Counted from the stretch's first letter, positions 17,315-26,944 are shown. The stretch: 64,000 nucleotides of DNA from Vreelandella nanhaiensis (GCF_003990185.1 NZ_RZHF01000009.1:58470-122469), one strand, 5' to 3'. The notes: generated by a model from the letters alone, not told the origin. Translations and numbers: made by a program.

Positions 17315-17755
17315 CTACCACCAAAGACCGTGAGGTAGAGAGGCATTTAGAACCTGCCCAAACAGCACATAAATGGTCAGGGGGGCTGCCAGGGTAATAG
17401 CGCCATTCATCAGCAAATGCTTGGAATTGAAGTAGAGCAAGGCGGCACCGACAAACAATGGTGTAGCGATGAGATACCCCGTGACCACCAGCAATACACC
17501 AAACGTCATAGCTAACCCAATGAGCACTGCCGCATCCCGCATCTGGCCATCGGGTTCTTTTTCCAGCAGTTTGCCAAGCCGGGCCTCCTTAATAATGGCG
17601 GCGACCAAGCACAGCACCAAAAAGCCTCCAATAAATCTTGGAAAGAAGCCAGGTCCCATACGCCCGCGATTGGTCAAAAAGGACAAATCGAAGAAAGCCA
17701 TGTAGGTATAAACGATGGCCGCCAGCAGCATAAACGCGTAGAAAAATAACCTCAT
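17315..17755 (-). CDS. tctB: Tripartite tricarboxylate transporter, small membrane subunit TctB
   Basis: Small membrane protein of 146 residues with four hydrophobic segments, as expected for TctB; the G-P-G-F-F-P segment near residue 36 (RMGPGFFPRFIGG) is the family signature. Of two close ATG codons, 17755 is 7 bases behind AGGAGA and therefore preferred over 17761. A 25-bp gap separates it from tctA. Confidence 0.88.
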   Translation of the reverse strand: MRLFFYAFMLLAAIVYTYMAFFDLSFLTNRGRMGPGFFPRFIGGFLVLCLVAAIIKEARLGKLLEKEPDGQMRDAAVLIGLAMTFGVLLVVTGYLIATPLFVGAALLYFNSKHLLMNGAITLAAPLTIYVLFGQVLNASLPHGLWW

Positions 17756-17830
17756 GAACATTCTCCTGAAAGAAGTTAATCGGCCGGCGAGAACAACCAC
17801 CGGCCAGTCTCATCACGTGAGCTTGCGGCG

Positions 17831-18823
17831 TTAGATAGCCCCTGTCTCAGTCAGGATGGTTCTGAAGTTATTAATGGATGTTTCGAGGAAGCCAGTAAAA
17901 TCGTCCCCTAGCAGCACGTTCTCAGTGAGAAAATTGGCTTTGACATACTCCTGCCACTCCGGTGTTTCTACCACCTCTGTAATGGTATCTATCCACCATT
18001 GCCGTGCTTCATCAGACACATTAGGCGGTAGAATCAATCCTCTCGGCATGGGAACTGCGGCATCAGCCACACCTAGTTCCTCGAAACTGGGGACCCCTTC
18101 GAGCGCTTCAGGTACCTGCTCAGCGCTGAAGGCCAGAGCGCGGAAATCTCCCGCTTCTATTAAACCTATGATTGAGCCAGGGGTTGCGACCATGGCGTCG
18201 ATGGAGTTAGAGAGCAGCGCCGTGGTTAGTTCTCCCTGCTGATTGAAGGGAATGTAGTCATACTCATAGCCCGCCTCAACAGATAATAGCTGAGCAACGA
18301 TAAAGTCGTTATTGACGGAGCCAATACCTCCCACTGAAAGCGGTTCTTGCTGGGCATACTCAACAAACTCTTCAAAAGTATTAATCGAGCTCTCAGCATT
18401 GACCACCAGCACCTGATCATCGGCGGCCATGAGTGCTACATGGGTGAAATCGAGCGTATCCCATGGAGTATCCGCCTGCAGGGGCGTTGCAATAAAGCTG
18501 CCGCTGGTGGTGGAAATATGATGGGGATTGCCTTGTTGACTATAAATATATCCCCACCCTACGGCACCACTTCCGCCAGGGCGGTTGGTAGCCACGATAT
18601 CGCCTTCATAGAGGTCGTATTTGTCCAGAATCTCAATCAGTGTTCTGGCCAGCACGTCATTACCACCACCAGGCCCGAAAGCAATAGTGACATTCAACTG
18701 CTTACTGGGGTCGTACTCATCAGCCGCAGCGAACGGTGCAGCCAATAACAGGCTGCTGGCGGCTATGCAGGCAACAGCAAATACCTGTGGACGTGTTGTT
18801 ATTGTCGTTTTAAGCGTGGTCAT
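17831..18823 (-). CDS. tctC: Tripartite tricarboxylate transporter substrate-binding protein TctC
   Basis: Periplasmic receptor of 330 residues. A Sec signal peptide ends near AAPFAAADE (about residue 35). The binding-site loop FGPGGGNDVLAR and the later TTSGSF and NRPGGSG segments are those of the Bug/TctC family, which bind carboxylates. AGGAGAACG lies just before the ATG. It is the third gene of the island in transcription order, after the CoA-transferase and crotonase, and precedes tctB and tctA. Confidence 0.9.
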   Translation of the reverse strand: MTTLKTTITTRPQVFAVACIAASSLLLAAPFAAADEYDPSKQLNVTIAFGPGGGNDVLARTLIEILDKYDLYEGDIVATNRPGGSGAVGWGYIYSQQGNPHHISTTSGSFIATPLQADTPWDTLDFTHVALMAADDQVLVVNAESSINTFEEFVEYAQQEPLSVGGIGSVNNDFIVAQLLSVEAGYEYDYIPFNQQGELTTALLSNSIDAMVATPGSIIGLIEAGDFRALAFSAEQVPEALEGVPSFEELGVADAAVPMPRGLILPPNVSDEARQWWIDTITEVVETPEWQEYVKANFLTENVLLGDDFTGFLETSINNFRTILTETGAI

Positions 18824-18903
18824 GAACGTTCTCCTGCCTATTATTGGAGTTATGTTGCATTCGGATAACTGCGTGGAGCTAATGGAGGCTTGGCAACGAC
18901 CTT

Positions 18904-19704
18904 CTATCTACCAGTGAACACTGGCTGACGTTTTTCCTTAAACGCCTGACGCCCTTCCTTGTAATCCTCGCTTTCAAAGCATGCAATGACCATCTCGGCT
19001 ACCTGCTCAGGTGTGGGTGCATTATCTTCCTGGAGAAGGCAACGTACGCCATTTTTCACTGACTGCATGGTCAGAGGAGCATGCCCGGCGATATCCGCAA
19101 TGCGGCTTTCCACCGCGTGGTCGAACAAGTCATCGGCGAATGATTGGTTTACCAACCCAATACGAGCCGCTTCTGTACCGTTGAGGATTCGGGCGGTCAA
19201 AAACAGCTCATAGGTTCTCGCTGCGCCCATCACATCAACAAACCGCTTAATGCCATCGAGTGCGTATCCCAGCCCAAGCTTACCGGCGGGCATCCGGAAT
19301 CTTGCTGACTCAGTGCAATAACGCAAATCACATGAGAGCGCCAAGCCCATACCGCCCCCCATGCAGATTCCTTTGACGACGGCAACCGTCGGTTTCTGGC
19401 TACTACGAAGCGAGGACTGAGCAAGGTTCACGCTATCGGCATAAAACTGAGCCTGCTCTCGGTCATTACGCTTATCTTTGAATTCAGTGATATCAGCACC
19501 GGACATAAAGGCCTTATTGCCTTCGCCGCTCAACACTATCAGACGCACATCATCATTGGTTTGTGCCTCATTTACGACCCTGCCCAAATCCTGCCACATA
19601 GCCAATGACATGGCGTTATAACGACGGCTGTTGCAAATAGTGATACGCAGAGTGCTGCCGTCCAGCTCACTCTTGATGTAGCCGGGTTGATTCTCTTGCT
19701 GCAT
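18904..19704 (-). CDS. Enoyl-CoA hydratase/isomerase (crotonase) family protein
   Basis: Crotonase-fold protein of 266 residues. The CoA/oxyanion segments SGADITEF (about residue 70) and GICMGGGMGLALSCDLRY (about 107-124) are clear. The second conserved catalytic Glu position is not obviously occupied (MPAGKLGLGYALDG), so it may be a hydratase, isomerase or lyase. I chose the ATG at 19704, with GAGGAAA before it, which leaves a 13-bp gap after the CoA-transferase; an earlier ATG would overlap that gene. It acts on the CoA thioester produced by the preceding enzyme. Confidence 0.85.
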   Translation of the reverse strand: MQQENQPGYIKSELDGSTLRITICNSRRYNAMSLAMWQDLGRVVNEAQTNDDVRLIVLSGEGNKAFMSGADITEFKDKRNDREQAQFYADSVNLAQSSLRSSQKPTVAVVKGICMGGGMGLALSCDLRYCTESARFRMPAGKLGLGYALDGIKRFVDVMGAARTYELFLTARILNGTEAARIGLVNQSFADDLFDHAVESRIADIAGHAPLTMQSVKNGVRCLLQEDNAPTPEQVAEMVIACFESEDYKEGRQAFKEKRQPVFTGR

Positions 19705-19717
19705 GGGGTTTCCTCGC

Positions 19718-20914
19718 TTAAACAGCGCCAATCTCTTTGAGATGAGCGATTTGGGTTTTGCTATAATTAAGTTCGGTCAAAATTTCATTCGTATGCTCAC
19801 CCCACTTGGGGGCCAACGTGACAACATCAGCCGTCGTACGAGACAGGTTCACCGGTTGGGTAATAAAGTGCTTGATGCCTACTTCTTCATCTTCCACTGC
19901 CTTAGATACCTTAAGATGCTGAATTTGGGGGTCTTCAAACATTTGTGGGACCGTATAGACAGGACCGGTTGGAATGCCCGCTGTGTTGAGCAACGCCACC
20001 CAGTACTCTACCGACCGCTGAGAAAATACATCTTGAATCAAGCTATTGAGTTCTGATCTGTGCTGCCGGCGGCTCTGTACGGTTTCAAAGCGTGAGTCGG
20101 TGATCCACTCGGACTTATCCAGCGCTTCGCAAAACTTTCGCCACTGTCCATCTCCCGAGACACCAATATTGAAAGGCCCATCACTGCCATAAAACAGACC
20201 CATCGGGCAGCTAGTAGGATGGTCATTGCCAGCCTGAACAGGCTCATCGCCTTCATTGAGGTAGCGCGCGGCCTGAAAGTCCAGCATGGCGATTTGGGCA
20301 TGCAGCAAGGAGGTATGCACCCACTGCCCTTCGCCTGACTCCTCACGCTCCAGAAGTGCCGTTAAGATGCCCAGCGCAGTATAGAGGCCCGCACTGGAGT
20401 CAGCCACGGCAATACCGGCCCGAACAGGCCCCTGGCCTGGCAGTCCGGTAATCGACATCATGCCCCCCATTCCCTGCACAATCTGGTCGAACCCTGGGCG
20501 CTTGGCGTATGGCCCGTCCTGACCAAAGCCAGAAATGCTGGCAAGAATGATACGTGGATTGATTTTCTTCAGGGATTCATAGTCGACACCCAAGCGGGCT
20601 TTGACATCGGGACGCCAGTTTTCCACCACCACATCGGCATCCTGGACCAACTGATACAGCACTTCCCTGGCTTCGGGTTTCTTCAAATTTAGGGTCAGGG
20701 AGCGTTTATTGCGGTTAAGGTTTTGAAAGTCTCCCCCAAGGCGTACATCGGCGAACATGTTCGCGTTCGGATCTACACCTACCGGTGGCTCGATACGTAT
20801 TACGTCGGCACCAAAGTCTGCCAACATACGAACACAGGTGGGCCCTGCCCTTACTCTGGATAAATCGAGTACACGAAAACGCTTGAGCGCACTGGACGCT
20901 TGGATCTTACTCAT
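19718..20914 (-). CDS. CaiB/BaiF (class III) CoA-transferase
   Basis: A 398-residue class III CoA-transferase. N-terminal VLDLSRVRAGPTCVRMLADFGADVI and ENWRPDVKARLG are diagnostic, and the catalytic Asp is in VADSSAGLYTALG (about residue 167). It moves CoA between carboxylates, for instance from succinyl-CoA to the imported acid. It is the first gene of the island; its upstream region holds the best candidate promoter/operator. Formyl-CoA transferase is a common automatic name for this family but nothing here points to oxalate. Confidence 0.88.
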   Translation of the reverse strand: MSKIQASSALKRFRVLDLSRVRAGPTCVRMLADFGADVIRIEPPVGVDPNANMFADVRLGGDFQNLNRNKRSLTLNLKKPEAREVLYQLVQDADVVVENWRPDVKARLGVDYESLKKINPRIILASISGFGQDGPYAKRPGFDQIVQGMGGMMSITGLPGQGPVRAGIAVADSSAGLYTALGILTALLEREESGEGQWVHTSLLHAQIAMLDFQAARYLNEGDEPVQAGNDHPTSCPMGLFYGSDGPFNIGVSGDGQWRKFCEALDKSEWITDSRFETVQSRRQHRSELNSLIQDVFSQRSVEYWVALLNTAGIPTGPVYTVPQMFEDPQIQHLKVSKAVEDEEVGIKHFITQPVNLSRTTADVVTLAPKWGEHTNEILTELNYSKTQIAHLKEIGAV

Positions 20915-20946
20915 AGGAACGTTACCTTCTTGTGTTTATTGTTAAC

Positions 20947-20967
20947 AGTTTACTATAAACTATAAAC
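20947..20967 (-). promoter_or_regulatory. Candidate operator/promoter of the catabolic island
   Basis: Between the first gene of the island and pckA. An inverted repeat AGTTTA-CTA-TAAACT (20947-20961) overlaps two tandem copies of TATAAAC (20954-20960, 20961-20967), 33-53 bp upstream of the CoA-transferase ATG. The position and symmetry suit binding of the island's FCD-GntR regulator, and the AT-rich tract could hold the -10 element. No experimental support; the regulator assignment is inference. Confidence 0.4.
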
Positions 20968-21070
20968 ACAAAGCTCATCCGTCAATACTTAACAACAAAA
21001 ACTACTCTATTCTTTAGTCTTACCGCTGACGTTTGTGTGCTCCTTCTCTAAAACCTAACCTATAAAAAAA

Positions 21071-21092
21071 GCTCCGGCATTAGTGCCGGAGC
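21071..21092 (-). terminator. Intrinsic terminator of pckA
   Basis: Perfect 9-bp stem GCTCCGGCA / TGCCGGAGC with a 4-base loop, 30 bp behind the pckA stop. On the - strand it is followed by a run of seven T, and on the + strand by four T, so it may work in both directions and insulate pckA from the catabolic island. Confidence 0.87.
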
Positions 21093-21121
21093 TTTTGGAT
21101 TTTTAATGACGCTAAATATGC

Positions 21122-22678
21122 TTAAGTCAGCTGCGGGCCTGCCTTGATGATGGCCTCACTCACGCCTTCAAATTTTTTGAAGTTATCCACGAACTTGGTG
21201 GCAAGCTCTTTCAGATGACGATCATAGGCGTCGCGGTCTTCCCAGGTATCGCGCGGGTCGAGTAGGCTTGAATCAACGCCCGGTACGGCTACCGGCACTT
21301 CCAGGTTCAGGCCTTCAATGTGCTTGGTTTCCACTTCGCGCAGCACACCTGACTGAATCGCGCTGATGATGGCGCGGGTAGTCGGGATAGAGAAGCGCGA
21401 ACCGCCTTCACCGTAAGCACCACCCGTCCAGCCCGTGTTCACCAGGTAAACCTGGGCATCTTTCTTGTCAACACGCTTGATCAGAAGGTCGGCGTATTCA
21501 CGCGCCGGGCGCGGGAAGAACGGCGCACCAAAGCAAGTAGAGAACGTAGCGGCCAGGCCTTCAGACGAACCCATTTCCGTAGAACCCACCTTGGCGGTGT
21601 AGCCTGACAGGAAGTGATACGCAGCGGCTTCTTTGGAAAGCACGGAGACCGGCGGCAGTACGCCTGACATGTCGCAGGTCAGGAAAACGATGGCGTTCGG
21701 TTCACCGGCTAGGTTTTCCGGCACACGCTTTTCAACGTGCTCAAGAGGGTACGCAGCACGCGAGTTTTGCGTCAGGCTGTCGTCGGCGTAATCGGGCTCG
21801 CGGCGGTCGTTCAACACCACGTTTTCAAGCACGGTGCCAAACTTGATGGCGTTCCAGATAACCGGCTCGTTCTTCTCGGAAAGATCGATACACTTGGCGT
21901 AGCAGCCACCTTCCATGTTGAAGACGATACCGTCGCCCCAGGCGTGTTCGTCATCGCCAATCAAGTAACGGGATTGATCAGCGGACAGTGTGGTTTTACC
22001 GGTGCCGGAAAGACCAAAGAACAGACAGGTTTCGCCATCTTCTCCCACGTTGGCCGAGCAGTGCATGGGCAGCACATCAGAAGCTGGCAACAGGAAGTTC
22101 TGCACGGAGAACATGGCTTTTTTCATTTCGCCCGCATAGCGCATGCCAGCAATTAGCACCTTCTTCTCGGCGAAGTTGATGATGACACAACCGTCAGAGT
22201 TGGTGCCGTCGCGGCTCGGGTCGCACTCAAAATTCGCCGCGTTGAGGATGATCCACTCATCCTTGGCCGCCGGGTTGTATGCCGTCGGGCGTACAAACAT
22301 GGTGCGGCCAAAGAGGTTTTGCCAGGCAGTTTCGGTATTGACGCGCACCGGTAGATAATGGGTGGAATCGCTGCCCACGTGCAGCTCGGACACGAAATAC
22401 TCACAGCTACTCAGGTAATCTTCTACCCGCGCCCACAGGGCATCGAACTTGGCGGCTTCAAAGGGGCGGTTGACACTACCCCAGTCGATGCTTTCGCTGG
22501 TGGAAGGCTCATCGACGATAAAACGGTCTTTCGGTGAACGCCCTGTGCGTACACCGGTATTGACTACCAGAGCACCATCAGCCGACAAGCGGCCTTCACC
22601 ACCGGCCACGGCGCGCTCGATCAGTTCGGCGCTGCTGAGATTAACGTGAGCTTGGGGAGCGGCTTGAGTCGTGGTCAT
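21122..22678 (-). CDS. pckA: Phosphoenolpyruvate carboxykinase (ATP)
   Basis: Gluconeogenic enzyme converting oxaloacetate and ATP to phosphoenolpyruvate, CO2 and ADP. The 518 residues cover the whole family length. The kinase P-loop [11 protein letters not shown] and the metal/substrate segments [20 protein letters not shown] and [15 protein letters not shown] are intact. Monocistronic, with its own terminator downstream and about 250 bp of leader upstream shared with the hslO terminator. It would feed carbon from organic acids, such as those taken up by the neighbouring island, into sugars. Confidence 0.95.
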   Translation of the reverse strand: MTTTQAAPQAHVNLSSAELIERAVAGGEGRLSADGALVVNTGVRTGRSPKDRFIVDEPSTSESIDWGSVNRPFEAAKFDALWARVEDYLSSCEYFVSELHVGSDSTHYLPVRVNTETAWQNLFGRTMFVRPTAYNPAAKDEWIILNAANFECDPSRDGTNSDGCVIINFAEKKVLIAGMRYAGEMKKAMFSVQNFLLPASDVLPMHCSANVGEDGETCLFFGLSGTGKTTLSADQSRYLIGDDEHAWGDGIVFNMEGGCYAKCIDLSEKNEPVIWNAIKFGTVLENVVLNDRREPDYADDSLTQNSRAAYPLEHVEKRVPENLAGEPNAIVFLTCDMSGVLPPVSVLSKEAAAYHFLSGYTAKVGSTEMGSSEGLAATFSTCFGAPFFPRPAREYADLLIKRVDKKDAQVYLVNTGWTGGAYGEGGSRFSIPTTRAIISAIQSGVLREVETKHIEGLNLEVPVAVPGVDSSLLDPRDTWEDRDAYDRHLKELATKFVDNFKKFEGVSEAIIKAGPQLT

Positions 22679-22798
22679 GTCGATTCCTGGGCCTTTCGGC
22701 CATTCTCTCGTTACCTGGCGTCATCGACGCCGTCAAAAGGTCATCCCAGGCGCATAAAACACCTGGGTGTGTTGAAGTCAGGCGCATTATTGCAAAAA

Positions 22799-22824
22799 GA
22801 AAGCCCCCAGGAAACGGGGGCTTT
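22799..22824 (-). terminator. Intrinsic terminator after hslO
   Basis: AAAGCCCCC / GGGGGCTTT stem with a short loop, followed on the - strand by TTTCTTTTT. It lies about 165 bp beyond the hslO stop. The stretch 22679-22987 (309 bp) between pckA and hslO otherwise shows no gene; its pckA-proximal part also has a spaced CCCAGG/CCTGGG repeat (22745-22767) of unknown meaning. Confidence 0.75.
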
Positions 22825-22987
22825 AATCAAACATCTTGTAGTTAAACTACTACAAAGACACAATATTTTGTGTTGCAGCGCAGTAAAATTTCAAACGATT
22901 GTTTAATGACTGCGCCAGAGGCGTTGTCACTACTGGCTCTTTGCTTCATCAGCTTTTTTCACCGCGCTTGCAACCCTGACTACAGAT

Positions 22988-23863
22988 TTAGTGGATAACG
23001 GGCGATGGCGCGTCGGGGTCTTCCAATAACGCTTCAATATCGGCCGCAGTGTAGTGATATTTCGTGTGGCAAAAGTGACATTGGGTATCAATGGCACCCT
23101 GTTCACGCAAAATATCACGCAGCTCATCGGCGCCGAGAGTGACCAATGCGCTCGCCATCCGCTCCCGCGAACAGGTACAGCCAAAGCGCAGCGCCTTGGG
23201 CTCAAAGACCCGAACGGTTTCCTCATGGTAGAGACGGTAAAGCACTTCGCGTTGCTCAAGTCCTAGAAGCTCATCCGCCTTGATGGTATCGGCCAGCTGT
23301 ACGCTGCGCTCCCAGGCATCAACATCCTGGTTTTGCGACTCTTCAGGTAGGCGCTGTAAAAGCAAGCCACCTGCGCGCTCACCGTTAGCCGCCAGCCAAA
23401 GACGAGTGGGTAACTGCTCGGACTGACCAAAGTAGGCCTCCAGGCAGCCGCCAAGCGTTTCGTGATCCAGCGCGACAATCCCCTGATAGCGGTTGCCTTC
23501 CCTTGGGTCCAGAGTAATTACAATTTGCCCCTCGCCCACCAGTTCGCGAAAACTCGCCCTCTCGCTGGGCAAATGGCTATCTTCTGCAATCCGGGCGATG
23601 GCACGCAGCTCGCCGCCAGGATTGGATTCCGCCATCAACAGCGATAGCACGCCTTGGCCGCGTACTTCGATACTTAACGTGCCATCAAGCTTGACGGTAT
23701 CGGTCAACAGCGCGACAGCAGCCAATAGCTCACCCAAAAGCTCATTCACCGCAGGTGGGTAGGCATGGCGCGTCAGTACTTCATGGTAGGCGGTGGCAAG
23801 CGTTACGATTTCGCCACGTACATTGGTTTGGTCAAACATGAACCGCTGAATTTGATCAGACAT
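22988..23863 (-). CDS. hslO: Redox-regulated chaperone Hsp33
   Basis: Cytosolic holdase activated by oxidation, 291 residues. The C-terminal zinc-binding switch is intact: CTC (in [10 protein letters not shown]) and, 30-odd residues on, CHFC, giving the CxC...CxxC ligands. The N-terminal domain starts with the typical [18 protein letters not shown]. It lies downstream of hslR and yrfG on the same strand, in the order yrfG-hslR-hslO as in many gammaproteobacteria; a 111-bp gap to hslR leaves room for its own promoter. Confidence 0.95.
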   Translation of the reverse strand: MSDQIQRFMFDQTNVRGEIVTLATAYHEVLTRHAYPPAVNELLGELLAAVALLTDTVKLDGTLSIEVRGQGVLSLLMAESNPGGELRAIARIAEDSHLPSERASFRELVGEGQIVITLDPREGNRYQGIVALDHETLGGCLEAYFGQSEQLPTRLWLAANGERAGGLLLQRLPEESQNQDVDAWERSVQLADTIKADELLGLEQREVLYRLYHEETVRVFEPKALRFGCTCSRERMASALVTLGADELRDILREQGAIDTQCHFCHTKYHYTAADIEALLEDPDAPSPVIH

Positions 23864-23974
23864 TAAAAGGGCCTTGAAATTAAGAGTGTATCTGGCGGGC
23901 CAGCCTACCGGGAAAGCAGCCTGACGGGCGATAGAATAACTAGCGCCCTGGCCGCTGTGTAACTGAGAATAAAG

Positions 23975-24364
23975 CTACTCGCTGGGCTGGCGCTGAAAGC
24001 GCTGTATATCGCGGCGCTGCTTTTTATCAGGCCGTTTGAGCGGGTGCTGCATGACTTCGTTGGTCAATCTGCGCGCTTCGGCTTCACGAGCACGGCGCTC
24101 AGTGCTTTCTGGGGTTTCGGCGTAAAGCTTGCACGCTTCTGGCGCACCACGGCGCTGGTCAGAAAGCGCGGTGACTTCTACCTCATAGACATCCCACCCC
24201 TGCGGCACACGAATCAGCGCGCCCAGCTCCACGTTTTTACTGGTTTTGACACGGGCACCATCATAGTGCACCTTGCCACCTTCAATAGCTTTTTTGGCCA
24301 TGGCACGCGTCTTGAAAAACCGCGCGGCCCACAGCCACTTATCCAAGCGAACGGTGTCGCTCAT
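23975..24364 (-). CDS. hslR: Ribosome-associated heat shock protein Hsp15 (S4 domain)
   Basis: A 129-residue protein with an N-terminal S4 RNA-binding domain (VRLDKWLWAARFFKTRAMAKKAIEGGKV) and a basic, Arg-rich tail. Hsp15 binds 50S subunits carrying stalled nascent chains and helps recycle them. The ATG overlaps the yrfG stop by 4 bp (ATGA), consistent with a yrfG-hslR-hslO operon. Confidence 0.93.
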   Translation of the reverse strand: MSDTVRLDKWLWAARFFKTRAMAKKAIEGGKVHYDGARVKTSKNVELGALIRVPQGWDVYEVEVTALSDQRRGAPEACKLYAETPESTERRAREAEARRLTNEVMQHPLKRPDKKQRRDIQRFQRQPSE

Positions 24365-25041
24365 TTACGCTCTCCTTGCTGCCCAGGTAAGTTTTCCGGC
24401 AGCAGTTGGGCAAATCGATCCAAAGCGATAAATTCTTGCAGCTCTTTTTCAGGACGCTGGCTATCGGGCTGTTTAATGCCGAGCAGATGGCGAATACCAA
24501 ACTCACGGGCGCTTTCCAGCACGCTGGCATTATCATCAATGAACAGGGTGCGGGCCGGGTCAAAAGGCTCTATATTCTGTAGTGCAAACCAGAACGCCTG
24601 CTCCTCTTTTGCTGCCCCCACATCTTCTGATGAGATGATGGCATCCAGGTATTTTTCCAACCCCGTTAGCGGTAATTTAAGCGATAGGCTGGCTCTATCA
24701 GCATTGGTGGCCAATATCACACGCGGGTGCGCCTGCTTGAGCCATTTCAGGAAATCCAGCGCATCGGAACGCAAACCAATCAGGTGCTGAACTTCACGCT
24801 TTAGCGCCACGACATCCACGTCAAGCTCTCGACTCCAATATGCCAAACTGTACCAGTTAAGCGTACCCTGCTCACCCATGATGCGGTCACGCAATGCATT
24901 CTGTGATGCTTCATCCAACTGATGCAGCTCTCTATAGCGCCGAGGAAGATGTTCCAACCAGAAATGGCTATCAAAGTGCAGGTCCAAAAGCGTGCCATCC
25001 ATGTCCAGCAGGACGGTATCAATTTCGCGCCAGTCGATCAT
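24361..25041 (-). CDS. yrfG: HAD-family GMP/IMP nucleotidase YrfG
   Basis: HAD hydrolase of 226 residues with motif I LLDMDGTLLDLHFDS, motif II ILATNADRA and motif III/IV LFIDDNASVLESA. The adjoining hslR and hslO genes match the YrfG locus of enteric bacteria, where the enzyme dephosphorylates purine 5'-nucleotides. First gene of the unit; divergent from nudE across 72 bp, where both promoters should lie. Confidence 0.85.
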   Translation of the reverse strand: MIDWREIDTVLLDMDGTLLDLHFDSHFWLEHLPRRYRELHQLDEASQNALRDRIMGEQGTLNWYSLAYWSRELDVDVVALKREVQHLIGLRSDALDFLKWLKQAHPRVILATNADRASLSLKLPLTGLEKYLDAIISSEDVGAAKEEQAFWFALQNIEPFDPARTLFIDDNASVLESAREFGIRHLLGIKQPDSQRPEKELQEFIALDRFAQLLPENLPGQQGERK

Positions 25042-25113
25042 TGCCGCTCCAGTCTGAAAGAGTAAGCGTGCTATTGTAGCTTAACCCCTTTTTAGCAGCC
25101 ATGGAGGCGCTCT

Positions 25114-25713
25114 ATGTCAACAGCAGACACTTCATCCAGCTACCCGCGCAAGCCACAGATTCTTGCCCGCGAAAGCGTGGCAAAAAGCCGCCTGTTTCAT
25201 GTGGAGTCGCTGGATCTGCGCTTCTCCAATGGCGAGGAGCGCCAGTTTGAGCGCCTGACCGGTGCCGACCGCGGCGCGGTAATGATTGTGGCCATGCCTG
25301 ACCCCGATCACGTATTGCTGATTCGCGAGTACGCTGCAGGCTTTGAAGATTACGTGTTAACGCTGCCCAAAGGCCTGGTGGATCCGGGGGAGGATATCGT
25401 GACTGCCGCTAACCGCGAGTTGATGGAAGAGTGCGGTTTTGGCGCCCATTGCATCGAGCCGCTGGTGGAGCTTTCGCTGGCGCCGAACTATATGCGCCAT
25501 CGCATGCAGGTGTTGATAGCGACTGACCTGTATCCCAAGCGCCTTCCCGGCGATGAGCCAGAGCCGCTGATTGTGGAAACCCACCCGCTGGAAGACCTGC
25601 CTACCCTGCTGCTGCGCGACGATTTTCACGAAGCCCGTGCCATTGCCGCCCTGTATATCGCTCGCGATAGGCTGCGTGACGAGAAACGGCAGAGCAGCGC
25701 GGATTTGCTGTGA
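25114..25713 (+). CDS. nudE: Nudix hydrolase NudE (ADP-sugar/ADP-ribose type)
   Basis: A 199-residue Nudix enzyme. The Nudix box is seen as GLVDPGEDIVTAANRELMEE followed by CGF, with all the metal-binding Glu residues. Family members hydrolyse ADP-ribose, NADH and diadenosine polyphosphates. The ATG follows a GGAGG tract. Neighbouring yrfG-hslR-hslO supports the NudE assignment. The 157 bp behind it contain only a GC-rich region and a weak 52-codon frame (see rejected items). Confidence 0.88.
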   Translation: MSTADTSSSYPRKPQILARESVAKSRLFHVESLDLRFSNGEERQFERLTGADRGAVMIVAMPDPDHVLLIREYAAGFEDYVLTLPKGLVDPGEDIVTAANRELMEECGFGAHCIEPLVELSLAPNYMRHRMQVLIATDLYPKRLPGDEPEPLIVETHPLEDLPTLLLRDDFHEARAIAALYIARDRLRDEKRQSSADLL

Positions 25714-25870
25714 GCTATCCTCAAGCCTTTGCGCCGTTTCACCCAACCCCGGCAGCGCTCGCCTCGCTGCTTTCGCGCCGGGCCGCCGCTGCGGGTGCGC
25801 CTGGCGGCTTACCACGCGCTACGGGTATGGCGCTACGTCAAAAACCCGTAACGCAAAGTGGCCAGTAGGA

Positions 25871-26926
25871 TTAGAAGTGAGGTTTAAGCGCTATCCAACG
25901 GCGTTGGCGGCAGCTATCCAGCCCCGCCTCCAAAAGCGTCATGGAGCGCAGCGCGGCATCAATATCTACCGGCAGCGCGGCATGGCCTTGAATAGCATCA
26001 ACGATTCCTTGGTAATAGGCCAAGTAGTTACCCGGCTGAGTAGGATGCTCATGGCTTGTAAGCGATGCCTCTTCACCCTGCCCGTTACGCAGCGTCAATG
26101 TACCTGGCGTATCTTCCCCCCAGTTAACGGTAGGCATTTCTCCTGCTTTCAGGCGGTCTTCCTGAGGGTCCAGGCCGTATTTTGTATAGCTGCCCTGCGT
26201 GCCGTGGATTCGAAATCGCGGCGTCGGTTCAGCTACTAGCGCACTGGCACTCAATTGAACACGACGGTCATCGTAGGCGAGCAGAGCGAGAAAATCATCA
26301 TCGGCTTGGGCACCATCGCGGCGTGTACTCAGCTCCAGCAAAATGGCGTTGGGCATACCAAACAGTTCGCATGCCTGGTCAAGCAGATGCGGCCCCAGAT
26401 CAAACCAGAGGCCGCCACCCGCAGTGGCTTTCTCGCGCCAGCGGTCGCGCACCTCTGGTTTAAATCTATCAAAACGCGATTCGAAACCGGTCACACGCCC
26501 TAGCGTGCCTGCGTCAAGCAGCGCCTTGGCGGTTAGAAAGTCGCTATCCCAGCGGCGATTATGAAACACAGAGATCAAACGCTCTTTCACCACGGCCAGA
26601 GATTTCAACTGCTTGGCTTCTGATAGCGTCACGGTAAAGGGCTTATCCACCACAACGTGCTTGCCCGCGGAAAGTGCCATTTTGGCAAGAGGAAAGTGAG
26701 TATCGTTGGGGGTGGGAATCACAATAAGGTCAATATCGTAACGCTGACATAACACCCGCGCCTGGCTCTCGACCTCTACATCAGGCAGGTCAGCCCGCAC
26801 CTTGGCGGCATCACTTGAAGATACGGCCACCAGATTCAGGCCTTCCGTGGCCTGAATGAGCGGTACATGAAACGTTTTACTCGCGAACCCATAGCCTATC
26901 AGGCCCACATTGATCGTTGCTTTCAT
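25871..26926 (-). CDS. Gfo/Idh/MocA-family NAD(P)-dependent oxidoreductase
   Basis: A 351-residue two-domain oxidoreductase. The Rossmann motif is GLIGYGFASKTFHVP (residues ~8-22), the conserved EKP-like motif reads VVVDKPFTV (Glu replaced by Asp), and the C-terminal alpha/beta domain carries GGGLWFDLGPHLLDQA with the catalytic Asp and His. It resembles the YdgJ branch of uncharacterised sugar or polyol dehydrogenases. It starts 18 bp after ilvD and may be cotranscribed, but a metabolic link is not evident. Confidence 0.82.
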   Translation of the reverse strand: MKATINVGLIGYGFASKTFHVPLIQATEGLNLVAVSSSDAAKVRADLPDVEVESQARVLCQRYDIDLIVIPTPNDTHFPLAKMALSAGKHVVVDKPFTVTLSEAKQLKSLAVVKERLISVFHNRRWDSDFLTAKALLDAGTLGRVTGFESRFDRFKPEVRDRWREKATAGGGLWFDLGPHLLDQACELFGMPNAILLELSTRRDGAQADDDFLALLAYDDRRVQLSASALVAEPTPRFRIHGTQGSYTKYGLDPQEDRLKAGEMPTVNWGEDTPGTLTLRNGQGEEASLTSHEHPTQPGNYLAYYQGIVDAIQGHAALPVDIDAALRSMTLLEAGLDSCRQRRWIALKPHF

Positions 26927-26944
26927 AATGCTCCTTGCGAAAGT

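Noticed and set aside
22930..23259. Frame of 109 codons overlapping hslO, ending in a Lys/Ala-rich tail
   Set aside because: Most of it is a shadow of hslO in another frame with a Cys/Arg/Ser-rich composition; hslO itself is full length and needs no frameshift.
25710..25868. A 52-codon GTG-started frame overlapping the nudE stop codon
   Set aside because: It is Ala/Arg/Pro-rich with no recognisable motif, lacks a ribosome site independent of nudE coding sequence, and lies in a GC-rich stretch where open frames arise by chance.
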